Below, one piece after another: positions 36,186-44,751 of a stretch of 64,000 nt of DNA. The stretch covers positions 496,001 to 560,000 of the forward strand of contig NZ_VTOY01000001.1 in NCBI RefSeq assembly GCF_008271295.1, given 5' to 3'. The notes under the pieces are model-generated. The model saw only the letters and a list, made by a program, of their open reading frames with translations. It did not search any database and was not told the origin of the DNA. The translations under genes and the position numbers were made by a program. The DNA comes from Pseudoselenomonas ruminis. Lineage in GTDB: Bacteria; Bacillota; Negativicutes; Selenomonadales; Selenomonadaceae. Every line of letters begins with the position of its first letter. The first letter of the stretch is position 1.

Positions 36186-36404
36186 TTATACCCCCAACCG
36201 AGTCCGAACATCCATCAGCCACTCCCCGTTATACTTAAAATATCTTGGGCCAGCTACTGACCACTTGCTATTAGTAAACATAGTCGCCAAAGCAGACAAG
36301 GAATACGACTTGCCATCATAAGTTACATGTTTTTCATCCGTCACCATACACAGCACGCCATTATGCGCATCCTCAGACGAATATGGAAAAGATAGATTCG
36401 TCAT
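36186..36404 (-). CDS. Small protein of unknown function, first gene of the pilT-pilC operon
   Basis: 72 aa, no signal peptide or membrane segment. Its C-terminal half, YDGKSYSLSALATMFTNSKW...PRYFKYNGEWLMD, looks like a small alpha/beta module of the kind found at the end of restriction- or modification-associated proteins, but I do not recognise a defined family. Stop TAA is 2 nt from the pilT start and it carries pilT's ribosome site, so the two are coupled. A good promoter lies 50 nt upstream. Confidence 0.65.
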   Translation of the reverse strand: MTNLSFPYSSEDAHNGVLCMVTDEKHVTYDGKSYSLSALATMFTNSKWSVAGPRYFKYNGEWLMDVRTRLGV

Positions 36405-36453
36405 GATGTAGATATCCCCCTGACTCCTGGCTATCACTTAGAATATTTAAGAT

Positions 36454-36482
36454 ATTGTACATTCTTCTACATACACAAGCAA
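36454..36482 (-). promoter_or_regulatory. Promoter of the small gene-pilT-pilC operon
   Basis: Minus-strand TTGCTT (36477-36482), 17-nt spacer, TACAAT (36454-36459). Confidence 0.6.
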
Positions 36483-36498
36483 ATACCTGCATGAAAAA

Positions 36499-36522
36499 AA
36501 GCACCTCCAACCGGAAGTGCTT
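36499..36522 (-). terminator. Terminator of the FIST-chemoreceptor operon
   Basis: Stem AAGCACTTCC / GGAGGTGCTT with a 4-nt loop followed by TTTTT on the minus strand, 42 nt after the chemoreceptor stop. Confidence 0.8.
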
Positions 36523-36563
36523 TCTTTATACCCTGACCTCATACGAAGTTGTTTTGTTAATCC

Positions 36564-37583
36564 TTAATGCCGGTCTTTGAGCAGTACCTTGACCTGCCGC
36601 AAGAAGTCAATCATACTACAGGCTATCACGTTTTTTTCGCTCATGAGTTCTTTGAGGCCCTGGATATTCTGGCGCATTGAGGTAACGAGTCCACCGACGG
36701 AATTCGTGCCGTCGGTCACGCTGCCCATCATATCACTGGTCTTATGGATGCCCGCTGCAATCTTGCTGCTATAGCTGTTTACGCTTTCCGTATTTTTCGC
36801 TACATCAGCAAAACTTGCCTGCACGCGATCGACAAATACTGCATTTTCTGCCGCCTTTTCCTTCGTTTCCTCAATGACCGTATTGAGGTTCGAAAGCGAC
36901 TGACGCAGCGAGCGGATATTGGTATCGATGCCTTCGACCATGCCTTTCGTCGACGCCGCCAGCTCGCGGATATTTTCTGCTACGACACTGAAACCGCGGC
37001 CCGCCTCACCAGCCCGTGCAGCTTCGATGGAGGCGTTGAGCGACAACAGGTTGGTACGCGTGGCAATCCCCTCGATGCCTTCCGACATTTTATTGATGTT
37101 ATCAAAGTTTTCTTCGAGCTGCTTGAATACCAGCATGATGCTGTCGAGTTTTTCTTCGATTTCCTGCGTCTTGACCGACAGCTCGCCAACTTCCGAGCCA
37201 GCAACACTGACTACTTCATGCGATTCCTGCATGATTGTCGAAATATGCTGCGCATAGTCATTCAAATTGTTGAAGTTCTCATTGAGCGACGAAAAATCTT
37301 CATTGACCTGACCGATTCCCGCATACGTCTCACTCATCTTGCGAATGTATTCCGCAATGCCAGCCTCAGCCTCAGTGAGTTCATTCATGCGCGTGTCCAG
37401 ATATTCGATACCATAGGCCAGCTGCTTATCGTTGCTCGCCGCTGCTGGCTTATGCGATGATGCAGCAGGCTGAGGAACTCTGGCCTGTGCAACTGGTTTA
37501 GCCGTTTCTTTTGCCAATGCTTTTTCTTTTGCCCGCTGATTATACAGCGGCTCTTTTGGTTTACCAAAATTAAAAAATCCCAT
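36564..37583 (-). CDS. Soluble methyl-accepting chemotaxis-type signalling protein
   Basis: 339-aa cytoplasmic receptor: an Ala/Pro/Lys-rich N-terminal 60 residues, then a long coiled coil with the signalling tip [38 protein letters not shown] (about 185-225). There is no membrane segment, HAMP or built-in ligand domain, so sensing must come from a partner. The FIST gene, 12 nt upstream and first in the operon, is the obvious candidate. It probably feeds CheA/CheW or a pilus chemotaxis-like system located elsewhere. Confidence 0.9.
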   Translation of the reverse strand: MGFFNFGKPKEPLYNQRAKEKALAKETAKPVAQARVPQPAASSHKPAAASNDKQLAYGIEYLDTRMNELTEAEAGIAEYIRKMSETYAGIGQVNEDFSSLNENFNNLNDYAQHISTIMQESHEVVSVAGSEVGELSVKTQEIEEKLDSIMLVFKQLEENFDNINKMSEGIEGIATRTNLLSLNASIEAARAGEAGRGFSVVAENIRELAASTKGMVEGIDTNIRSLRQSLSNLNTVIEETKEKAAENAVFVDRVQASFADVAKNTESVNSYSSKIAAGIHKTSDMMGSVTDGTNSVGGLVTSMRQNIQGLKELMSEKNVIACSMIDFLRQVKVLLKDRH

Positions 37584-37595
37584 GCCCGTTCCTCC

Positions 37596-38717
37596 TTACT
37601 CGAATACAGCCGCAATCATCGTCTGGTTGAAGTGCTGTTCGTAAATCTGCTCACCATAGCCGCCCCAGCCGATATAGCTGCCCAGCGCCGTTCCCATGCT
37701 GCGGAAGAACTCATCGGCATACCCTTCGCTCTTGAAGAGCAGCGTCCGTGCCAGGCAGTTGACCATGATTGAAAGCGACGGCTGCGGAACATCGCGGCGA
37801 ATCCGTGCAATAGTCGCCTGATTGACCTGACGGTAATCATCGGGCTGCAGCATGACAATCTGGTCGTTCTCATAAATGCGCGCATGATACTTCATGGTCT
37901 GCCGATCATTATCGAGGTCATCGTTGGCGATGATATACATATCCTTGCCGATGATGCGCCCGACCGGATTGCTGTCGAGGAACGTGCGGTCCATCTGCGA
38001 TGCCGTAAGGTCATGCATCTTAGCCTCCATCTCCGAGGCCGGACAGCCATCATAGGCCATGACCTTGCGCGAGAAAGCATCGACTTTCGTCGCTGTAAGC
38101 GGTTCGCAGATAGGCTTGTAGATATTCTCACGATAGAGATGAATCCGTCCGCCAAGATTGCGCAATAACACAAATACGCAGGCCGTATCATAGACTTTGC
38201 CATTGAGTGATACGAACGTCTTCTCAGCAAGCCCCTTGTCACCTGCCGTTCCGCCAAAGACCGGGATATTTTCCTTACGCAATACGGAGTTGAGCACCGA
38301 CAGAACCGATTCCTCACAGGCAATCAACCCATTCGTCGCCGTAAGGCAAATCGTATCGCCGCTACCGTGGCTGCCCAAAGCACGCACAGCATCCTGTACG
38401 CGCCCGACATATTTCAGCGGGCAGTGATTCGCCTCTTCGAGCACATCCGCCACACAGTTGATACCGCTCTTGATGGCCAGGACTTCCAACGTATCATGGA
38501 AGATACCTTCATGGGAGAACGCCGCAATCGATGTCGTCCCCATGACGATGCTATGAGGAAACCGCTGGTGCATCTTTTCCGATGTCTCCCGGAACGTCTC
38601 CACAGTCGTCGTAAACCAAACAAATTTCGGATCTGTCATTCCCTGACAGGCATTTTCTACAGCAGAATCAATTGGCCGTGCTGCACTGCGGCCAATCTTG
38701 AAGTCTATCATGCTCAT
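37596..38717 (-). CDS. FIST-domain sensor protein
   Basis: 373-aa protein with FIST_N (about 25-225; VMGTTSIAAFSHEGIF, VFGGTAGDKG) and FIST_C (about 225-365; MYIIANDD, IMVNCLARTLLF, IGWGGYGEQIY). FIST proteins are cytoplasmic sensory modules thought to bind small molecules such as amino acids. ATG 38717 sits 4 nt after GAAGG; an ATG 6 nt further in is equally possible. Pairing with a chemoreceptor lacking any sensor domain suggests a two-protein receptor. Confidence 0.88.
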   Translation of the reverse strand: MSMIDFKIGRSAARPIDSAVENACQGMTDPKFVWFTTTVETFRETSEKMHQRFPHSIVMGTTSIAAFSHEGIFHDTLEVLAIKSGINCVADVLEEANHCPLKYVGRVQDAVRALGSHGSGDTICLTATNGLIACEESVLSVLNSVLRKENIPVFGGTAGDKGLAEKTFVSLNGKVYDTACVFVLLRNLGGRIHLYRENIYKPICEPLTATKVDAFSRKVMAYDGCPASEMEAKMHDLTASQMDRTFLDSNPVGRIIGKDMYIIANDDLDNDRQTMKYHARIYENDQIVMLQPDDYRQVNQATIARIRRDVPQPSLSIMVNCLARTLLFKSEGYADEFFRSMGTALGSYIGWGGYGEQIYEQHFNQTMIAAVFE

Positions 38718-38792
38718 ACCACCTTCCATATCGTTCACAACTATTATCTTACTATACCGTCAATTTTTTTCCAATGTATTTTTTAATGTTTT

Positions 38793-39395
38793 CTAATTAT
38801 TTTTCCCCACTCTTGCCTGAATAAAATTCAACACAAAATCAAAATTATCCGCATCGACATAAACCTGATTGTAATTAAACGGTTCGTTTAGCTTTATGAG
38901 ATTTCGCTTCCGCAAGATTTCCATGCTTTTTACCTTGGCAAACTCAGAGTACAAATACGTATGCGAAGCCGCAAGCAGACCGGAGCCCATTGTAGTGAGA
39001 TTTCCTGCGGCCGCACCTGTCATAACGGCCAGCACACCAATGACCTGCGCTTTTTTCACCTGATGCGGCAACTGGGTATGTTTCACGCCCCGCTCATCCA
39101 TCTCAAATAACACACAATATTTCCCGCCCATAAGAAACGCATAGACCAAGTAACCCACGCCAGCCAAAATCAGCATACCCACCGTAAAAACAGCAAACAT
39201 AACCGCACAATCAAGCAGACGTTCCCAATCAAAACCATCTTCTAGTATCTCCAATCCTCCGACAAACAAAAAAATCGCCAGCCCAATGCCAAGGAATATT
39301 TTGCTGATCAAAAGAAATATCGTTGGATTCGTGTATAAATTCAACTCATAAACCCAACGATACGTACCATCTTTTCCCTGTTGTATTTCCTGCAT
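38793..39395 (-). CDS. Membrane protein of unknown function
   Basis: 200 aa. Two membrane hairpin segments (FLLISKIFLGIGLAIFLFVGG and CAVMFAVFTVGMLILAGVGYLVYAFLM, about 25-95) are followed by a cytoplasmic beta-rich domain (YCVLFEMDERGVKHTQLP ... KRNLIKLNEPFNYNQVYVDADNFDFVLNFI), an arrangement like membrane proteins with a bacterial PH-like domain. No firm family. ATG 39395 lies 8 nt after AGGAG. Confidence 0.7.
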   Translation of the reverse strand: MQEIQQGKDGTYRWVYELNLYTNPTIFLLISKIFLGIGLAIFLFVGGLEILEDGFDWERLLDCAVMFAVFTVGMLILAGVGYLVYAFLMGGKYCVLFEMDERGVKHTQLPHQVKKAQVIGVLAVMTGAAAGNLTTMGSGLLAASHTYLYSEFAKVKSMEILRKRNLIKLNEPFNYNQVYVDADNFDFVLNFIQARVGKNN

Positions 39396-39517
39396 AATCA
39401 TCACTCCTGACTTGTCCGCACAATATAGTCATCATCAATCCTCTAACTTTATTCTCCTCATATTTTTATCCCTGCTTAAAAATGAACTGCTACGATAGCT
39501 TTGGAGGTGTTGATAAA

Positions 39518-40201
39518 ATGAATGAAGACGAAAATTTTATGACTTCAGCCCGCTATCTGATATACATCGGGCTGGTATTGCTGGCTTTATTCATCGTCGA
39601 TGAACAGCATAAGATGGAGGTGTTTGTATTTGCCGGGGCCGTGGGATTTTACTTGGAATCACGAAAAGAGGGCTGGCAGAGTCCTTTGATTGAATGGCCA
39701 GATGAACTATCCTTTCTTGCCACCTGCTATTATGCCTCGCTAAAATTCATCAAATTCGGTATAATCCTTGAGGCGGTCGTACTTATCTATCTGTTCCATA
39801 ACGGTCTGATACAAATTCACAATTTCAGTCATATAGTAGCCATTGTATATATTGTTTCCCTTATCTGGCTGACTGCTACTGCCAGCGTACTTTCTATCTG
39901 CTGGTCAATACACGACCAATGGGCAAAGCGGACAGGCAGTACCACCATTGCCTCATTAAATCCACCCTTCACGCAAGGAACTAAGAGTTTTAAAACCTGG
40001 AGCTGGCTGCTCTTTGATGGCATTATCATCGTAGGGTTAGGCGTCATGTGGTGGGACAACTTAGTGATGCATCTTTTCGACGTCTTTGAGCTCACAGCCA
40101 TCGCTACGGTCTACTTCCTTTTGATGGTCCCCATGCAATTATGGATGTATTTCCATTACAAAGGACTTCTCCCACAGAAACCAGCCAGCATCGAACAATA
40201 A
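39518..40201 (+). CDS. Multi-pass membrane protein of unknown function
   Basis: 227 aa with about six hydrophobic segments (LIYIGLVLLALFIV; VFVFAGAVGFYL; FGIILEAVVLIYLFH; IVAIVYIVSLIWLTATASVLSIC; WLLFDGIIIVGLGVMWW; TATVYFLLMVPMQLWMYF). No recognised motif. ATG 39518 follows GGAGG by 10 nt. Divergent from the neighbouring membrane gene across a short gap, which may mean shared control. Confidence 0.65.
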   Translation: MNEDENFMTSARYLIYIGLVLLALFIVDEQHKMEVFVFAGAVGFYLESRKEGWQSPLIEWPDELSFLATCYYASLKFIKFGIILEAVVLIYLFHNGLIQIHNFSHIVAIVYIVSLIWLTATASVLSICWSIHDQWAKRTGSTTIASLNPPFTQGTKSFKTWSWLLFDGIIIVGLGVMWWDNLVMHLFDVFELTAIATVYFLLMVPMQLWMYFHYKGLLPQKPASIEQ

Positions 40202-40233
40202 CTACGAGCAAAAAATTCCATAACTATGATGCC

Positions 40234-40272
40234 GACAGCCATGCAGGTAATCAAGGGACCTGCATGGCTGTC
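40234..40272. terminator. Strong bidirectional hairpin
   Basis: A perfect 15-bp stem GACAGCCATGCAGGT / ACCTGCATGGCTGTC with a 9-nt loop between converging genes; TTTCTG follows on the plus strand. Confidence 0.75.
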
Positions 40273-40284
40273 TTTCTGTGCGCA

Positions 40285-40566
40285 TCAATTCTGCCAAAAA
40301 AGATACATCAAACCTGCAACCTGCAAGATAAGTATCAGCGGCACACCATATTTAAATTTCCAATGCAGTGTCTTATGATGAAATACCTGAATGGCTATCA
40401 TCGCACCAATGCTTCCCCCAGCTAATGCCAAAAGCAAAAGTGTCAGTTCCGGCACCCGCCACCAGCTGCGAATAGCACATACCTTGTCCCAGCCATAAAG
40501 CAATATGGCCACCACATTCAAAATCACCAAATACCAGGTTATTACATTATGCCCATAAATTTCCAT
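40285..40566 (-). CDS. DUF1294 family membrane protein
   Basis: 93 aa. The family signature is clear: YGWDKVCAIRSWWRVPELTLLLLALAGGSIGAMIAIQVFHHKTLHWKF, between two to three membrane segments. Function unknown. ATG 40566 lies 6 nt after AGGAGG, 32 nt beyond the pilB-like stop, so it may be expressed as the tail of that operon. Confidence 0.85.
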   Translation of the reverse strand: MEIYGHNVITWYLVILNVVAILLYGWDKVCAIRSWWRVPELTLLLLALAGGSIGAMIAIQVFHHKTLHWKFKYGVPLILILQVAGLMYLFWQN

Positions 40567-40598
40567 TGTCATCCTCCTAATTTTAGACGAAGCGACCA

Positions 40599-41846
40599 TC
40601 AATTACCGTAAAGCACACGCCGGACTTCTGTCAAAGTAGTAACCCCTTGTTTTACTTTTTGGATACCATCCTGCCAGAGCGATTCCATTCCACCAGCAGC
40701 GGCAATACGGGAAAACTCCTGCCGCTCGCACTTATGAAGCAATGCCTGCCGCAAACTATCGTCCATGACCAGCACCTCTTGTAGTGCCATCCGCCCTTGA
40801 TAACCAGTTCCGCCACAAGCGTTGCATCCCGTGCCATGCCAGAGTACAAGTCCCGGCTCATAACAGTCTCCGAGCAGCGCTGCTTCGCGGGAACCCTCCT
40901 CGACCACATACGAACTGCGGCATTCCGGGCAAATGCAGCGCACCAGCCGTTGCGCTACTATCCCCGACAATGTCGCTGCCAGCAAATATGGCTTAACGCC
41001 CATATCAAGCAAACGATAAATTACGGCCGTCGCATCCTCGGTATGAAGTGTCGTCATGAGCAAATGCCCTGTCAAAGCGATGCGCACCGCCATCTCTGCC
41101 GTCTCGCCGTCACGAATCTCCCCGAGCAGTACCTTTTCGACATCCTGCCGCAAAACCGCCCGAAGGCCTGTCACATAGTCAAGTCCCGCTTTGGGATTCA
41201 TCTGTACTTGATTAATTCCCGAAAGCTCCCTTTCCACAGGGTCCTCCAACGTAATCAAACTGCATTCCGGCACATTCAAAGCATTCATGGCTGCATAAAG
41301 CGAAGTTGTCTTACCGGAATTCATCGGGCCACAAATTACCAGAAGTCCTGCCGGCGCATGGATAAGCTTCTCAAACTTTTGCCGATTCTTCTCCGAAAAG
41401 CCAAGTTCTGACACCTTCAGCATCTCATCCTCAAGATTCATGAAGCGCAAAACCATCATCTCGCCATCAGTAACCGGCATAGATGCCACTCGAATATCTA
41501 GCGTTTTCTGCCCCTCGCGCACATAACGAATATGTCCATCCTGTGGCCGTTGCCGCTGAGCAATGTCCATCCCCGCCATCACCTTAATGCGCGAAACAAC
41601 AGCTGCTTCTACTCCCCTCGGCAGCTTTCGGTCATCCTCCTGCAGGATACCATCCCGCCGGTACCTTACCCGCATCCCGCCGGTCATCGGTTCAAGATGC
41701 AGGTCGCTGACCCTCCAGGCAATTGACTGGTCAATCAGACCATTTACCAGACGCACCACCGCCGATTCCGCCCCACTGCTTCCTCGCTGTACCTCCCGCA
41801 TTGCCTGCCCAATCCAAAGAGACCACAAGCACTCCGCGTCTTGCAT
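40599..41846 (-). CDS. pilB: Type IV pilus assembly ATPase, PilB/GspE family, short form
   Basis: 415-aa extension ATPase. It begins directly in the N2 domain (SDLHLEPMTGGMRVRYRRDG) and lacks the roughly 140-residue MshEN/N1 domain of usual 560-aa PilB, thus ComGA-like in layout. Walker A GPMNSGKT, Asp box LITLEDPVERELSGINQVQ, Walker B VLLGEIRDGETAE, His box TTLHTED, and the zinc tetracysteine CICPEC ... CNACGGTGYQGR. Encoded 4.4 kb from pilT-pilC, divergent from a secreted orphan. Pilin genes are not in the window. Confidence 0.9.
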   Translation of the reverse strand: MQDAECLWSLWIGQAMREVQRGSSGAESAVVRLVNGLIDQSIAWRVSDLHLEPMTGGMRVRYRRDGILQEDDRKLPRGVEAAVVSRIKVMAGMDIAQRQRPQDGHIRYVREGQKTLDIRVASMPVTDGEMMVLRFMNLEDEMLKVSELGFSEKNRQKFEKLIHAPAGLLVICGPMNSGKTTSLYAAMNALNVPECSLITLEDPVERELSGINQVQMNPKAGLDYVTGLRAVLRQDVEKVLLGEIRDGETAEMAVRIALTGHLLMTTLHTEDATAVIYRLLDMGVKPYLLAATLSGIVAQRLVRCICPECRSSYVVEEGSREAALLGDCYEPGLVLWHGTGCNACGGTGYQGRMALQEVLVMDDSLRQALLHKCERQEFSRIAAAGGMESLWQDGIQKVKQGVTTLTEVRRVLYGN

Positions 41847-42005
41847 AACATCACTATCCTTATCAAACAGACTTTATCGCTTGCGTCTCCATTTCGCTAT
41901 GGCAAGGACAAACTCCTGCCCTCTCATTTTCTTTTTCTTGCAAGATGACTAAATTTTAAGTAAAATTATAATTGAATTTAATGATACGCTAAAGGAGATG
42001 ATTTG

Positions 42006-42536
42006 ATGACCAGGATTTTTATTATGTTCATTCTATTCTTTACGGTTATGACTCCTGTCACGCATGCTCAACTCGTACAAATTTCCGATTTAACGCCTGC
42101 TGCCTTTTATTCACAAATGAACCAAGCACTCCGTGCCTCCTTTGCCGATTCCAATAATACAAATTCTTTTGAACCACTCTCGAAAGGCATTACCATGAGT
42201 GCTGATGCCGATTATATCGCGTACATGACCGGACTGAAAAACGGCCGCTACGGTGCAGTGGTGACCCTCTATGCCAACCGGGCTGGCTATGTATCAAAAG
42301 TAACGGTTGCATCGCTCGATGATGATAAAAATGCCTTTCAAGCCAATCTGCTATCCTGTTATGTTATCATGCGCGCCGTTGGACTTACTGAGGCAGAAAC
42401 GCAACAACTTATTTCAAATTCAAACGAGGCAACATCAAGTATCTGGTGTTCACGAAGCAACCGCCGGATTATCTTTAGCATGAACAAACAACAGCCAAAC
42501 ATCGCCTATATGCGCTTTCTGGCTTCCGACGAATAA
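42006..42536 (+). CDS. Secreted protein of unknown function
   Basis: 176 aa with a clean signal peptide (IFIMFILFFTVMTPVTHAQ, cleavage near residue 20). The mature part of about 155 residues has two Cys (LLSCYVIM and SIWCSRS) that could form a disulfide; no family is recognised. ATG 42006 lies 8 nt after AGGAG, and a TATAAT is seen at 41967-41972. Divergent from the pilB-like gene. Confidence 0.65.
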   Translation: MTRIFIMFILFFTVMTPVTHAQLVQISDLTPAAFYSQMNQALRASFADSNNTNSFEPLSKGITMSADADYIAYMTGLKNGRYGAVVTLYANRAGYVSKVTVASLDDDKNAFQANLLSCYVIMRAVGLTEAETQQLISNSNEATSSIWCSRSNRRIIFSMNKQQPNIAYMRFLASDE

Positions 42537-42588
42537 AACACGACACGTTTCTTCGTCCACAGACTACTAAATAATCCCGCACAAAAAC

Positions 42589-42628
42589 AGTTCAAGCACT
42601 GCAACTGAATCGTCGCAGTGCTTGAACT
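42589..42628. terminator. Bidirectional terminator
   Basis: A perfect 14-bp stem AGTTCAAGCACTGC / GCAGTGCTTGAACT, 12-nt loop, then ATTTTTTTATTT on the plus strand. It serves the secreted orphan and the converging acyl-CoA ligase. Confidence 0.85.
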
Positions 42629-42638
42629 ATTTTTTTAT

Positions 42639-44111
42639 TTACTTTTGAAATTCTGCCAGGATCTTTTTCTTGGCAATCTTGCCGGTTGTCGTGCGCGGTA
42701 ATTTTTCCATGAGGTGGAATTCCCGGGGAATCTTATAAAGAGCGAGGTTATTTTGCAGGAACTGCTTGAGTTCACGAATATTGACCGTCGCGCCTTCATG
42801 AACGCTATAGAAGCAGGCGCCTGCCTGTCCGCGCAGTTTATCGTCGATGCCGATGACAGCCGCCTCATGAATGCCGGGGAACTGATAAATCACTTCTTCG
42901 ACTTCACGGGGATAGACGTTCTCGCCCATGCTGATAATCATATCCTTGATGCGGTCGACGATGTAGATATAGCCATCCTCATCTGCTCTGGCAACATCAC
43001 CGGTATGGAACCAGCCGCCCCGCATGGCATCATGCGTCACATCGGGAAGATTCCAATAGCCAAGCATGACATTTTCGCCCTTGACGATGAGCTCACCGAC
43101 TTCACCGCGCGGAACTTCCTCGCCTTCATCGTCGATAAGTTTCCATTGCAAATCTGGGACCACAGGACCACAGGACCCGACTTTGGTCTTCCCCAGCGGC
43201 GTCATCGTAACAATCGGCGCCGTTTCAGAAAGACCATAGGCCTCACAGATATCCAAGCCGAATTTCGCGGTAAAATCCTGCTGGATTTTCAGTGGCAGGG
43301 TCGTACCAGCGCTGACTACGAGCCGCACGCTCTTCATATCCTCCGGCGTGCCGAGTTTGGTCAGCAGGCTGCAAATAGACGGCACGATGTAAAGTTCGGT
43401 AATGCCCTCCTCGCGAATCGTGCTGATAGTCGTCCGCGGTGTGAACGAATCGAGAATCACGATTGCCGCTCCGACGCTCAGCGTATAAAACACCGCACAG
43501 GTAAGACCATAGCAGTGATACATCGGCAGTACGCAAAGCGCTTTATGTCCCGGCTTACATCCCATATAGTCAATCTGCTTCGTGTTGAAGAGGATATTGT
43601 GATGAGAAATGACAGCGCCCTTCGGATTGCCCGTTGTCCCCGACGTATAGATAATCTGGCAGGGATTTTCGGCGCTGAAATACTCCGAAAGCTCCGGTGC
43701 CTCCTCGATTCCCTTTTTCGGCTTACCAATCGAACGGATGTCATACTGTGCCACTTTGAGCTGGCAGCGCAACTGCGCCAGCGCATCCACGAGATTCAGC
43801 GGCTGATACGTCAGCATCACCCGGATTCCCGCATCTTTGATGATATAGGCAATCTCGCGGCTGCTGAGCTGGAAGTTGATGGGAACGGCAATGGCTCCCA
43901 GCGAGGTAATTCCCATATAGGCAAAGATAAATTCGGCACTGTTGCGCGTAAAGATACCCACGCGGTCACCTTGATGAACGCCGCAGGCATAAAGCCGGTC
44001 GCGGCAGGCTTTTACGGCATCCTGAAGTTCTTTATAGGTAAAACGGCGCTCATGGTCAACAATGGCCAAATCAGCTGGCGCACCTTGATAAATCAAATCA
44101 TGAATAAGCAT
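42639..44111 (-). CDS. Acyl-CoA synthetase (AMP-forming, long-chain type)
   Basis: 490-aa ANL-superfamily ligase that activates a carboxylic acid, probably a fatty acid, to its CoA thioester via an acyl-AMP. ATP loop YTSGTTGNPKGA, adenine-binding EAYGLSETAP, GELIVKGENVMLGYWNLP, GWFHTGDVARADEDGYIYIVDRIKDMI and the catalytic C-terminal Lys in PRTTTGKIAKK. Start ATG 44111 is preceded only by a weak purine-rich site; an in-frame GTG lies 27 nt earlier. The double FapR-like operator upstream supports fatty-acid metabolism. Confidence 0.9.
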   Translation of the reverse strand: MLIHDLIYQGAPADLAIVDHERRFTYKELQDAVKACRDRLYACGVHQGDRVGIFTRNSAEFIFAYMGITSLGAIAVPINFQLSSREIAYIIKDAGIRVMLTYQPLNLVDALAQLRCQLKVAQYDIRSIGKPKKGIEEAPELSEYFSAENPCQIIYTSGTTGNPKGAVISHHNILFNTKQIDYMGCKPGHKALCVLPMYHCYGLTCAVFYTLSVGAAIVILDSFTPRTTISTIREEGITELYIVPSICSLLTKLGTPEDMKSVRLVVSAGTTLPLKIQQDFTAKFGLDICEAYGLSETAPIVTMTPLGKTKVGSCGPVVPDLQWKLIDDEGEEVPRGEVGELIVKGENVMLGYWNLPDVTHDAMRGGWFHTGDVARADEDGYIYIVDRIKDMIISMGENVYPREVEEVIYQFPGIHEAAVIGIDDKLRGQAGACFYSVHEGATVNIRELKQFLQNNLALYKIPREFHLMEKLPRTTTGKIAKKKILAEFQK

Positions 44112-44143
44112 TTTTATCACTCTTTTCTCTTTGGACACAAAAA

Positions 44144-44178
44144 TTAGTACCTGATGCTAATTTTATACCAGGTACTAA
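44144..44178. promoter_or_regulatory. Tandem FapR-like operators upstream of the acyl-CoA ligase
   Basis: TTAGTACCTGATGCTAA (44144-44160) and, one base later, TTTATACCAGGTACTAA (44162-44178). Each is close to the 17-bp inverted repeat described for FapR, the malonyl-CoA-sensing repressor of lipid genes in Bacillus; together they form a larger TTAGTACCTG/CAGGTACTAA inverted repeat. They lie 33-67 nt before the start. Confidence 0.65.
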
Positions 44179-44236
44179 CTTTTGTCAAAGAGAAACTGAA
44201 ATAAACGCGCTTGACAATTGACACAAATATTATCTT

Positions 44237-44617
44237 TTAGGCGTTGAGTTTTTTATCGGCATACTGGAGCAGGATATGCGCACTCTTGCGGTTCGTTGCC
44301 AACGGGATATTGTGAACATCACAGAGGCGAAGCAGTGCATTGATATCCGGCTCGTGCGGCTGGGACGTCAGCGGGTCACGCAGGAAGATGACATAATCGA
44401 CCTGCTCGGTGGCCACGCGGGCACCAATCTGCTGATCGCCACCTAACGGACCAGACATCATAGTTTCCACATCGAGCTGATAGTTTTCGTTAATCAGCGT
44501 CCCCGTCGTCCGGGTCGCAATCAAATGGAAGTGTTTGAGGAGGTCCTTATGATGACTGACGAAATCGAGCATCTCTTCTTTTTTCTTATCGTGTGCAATA
44601 AGTGCAATGGTCTGCAT
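44237..44617 (-). CDS. mgsA: Methylglyoxal synthase
   Basis: 126-aa enzyme that converts dihydroxyacetone phosphate to methylglyoxal and phosphate, a bypass of lower glycolysis. N-terminal [13 protein letters not shown], phosphate-binding TRTTGTLI, and [16 protein letters not shown] with the catalytic Asp, then [41 protein letters not shown] precedes ATG 44617; single-gene unit. Confidence 0.95.
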   Translation of the reverse strand: MQTIALIAHDKKKEEMLDFVSHHKDLLKHFHLIATRTTGTLINENYQLDVETMMSGPLGGDQQIGARVATEQVDYVIFLRDPLTSQPHEPDINALLRLCDVHNIPLATNRKSAHILLQYADKKLNA

Positions 44618-44654
44618 GAAACCACCCTTTCTAACTATTTTTGTTACGTTATTT

Positions 44655-44684
44655 ATTATAACGCAGGAACCGCCACCTTTTCAA
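44655..44684 (-). promoter_or_regulatory. Promoter of mgsA
   Basis: Minus-strand TTGAAA (44679-44684), 18-nt spacer, perfect TATAAT (44655-44660), 38 nt before the ATG. Confidence 0.65.
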
Positions 44685-44723
44685 TGGATATTCTTAATTT
44701 TACAACAAATCCGAATAGTAAAA

Positions 44724-44745
44724 AGGAGACCTTTTACGGCCTCCT
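44724..44745 (-). terminator. Terminator after the LtaS-family gene
   Basis: Stem AGGAGGCC / GGTCTCCT (one mismatch) with a 6-nt loop followed by TTTTT on the minus strand. Confidence 0.7.
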
Positions 44746-44751
44746 CTATTA

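Noticed and set aside
40234-40272. Long perfect hairpin as a small RNA or transposon end
   Set aside because: It sits between converging genes with a short T-rich tail and has no flanking repeat; a two-way terminator is sufficient.
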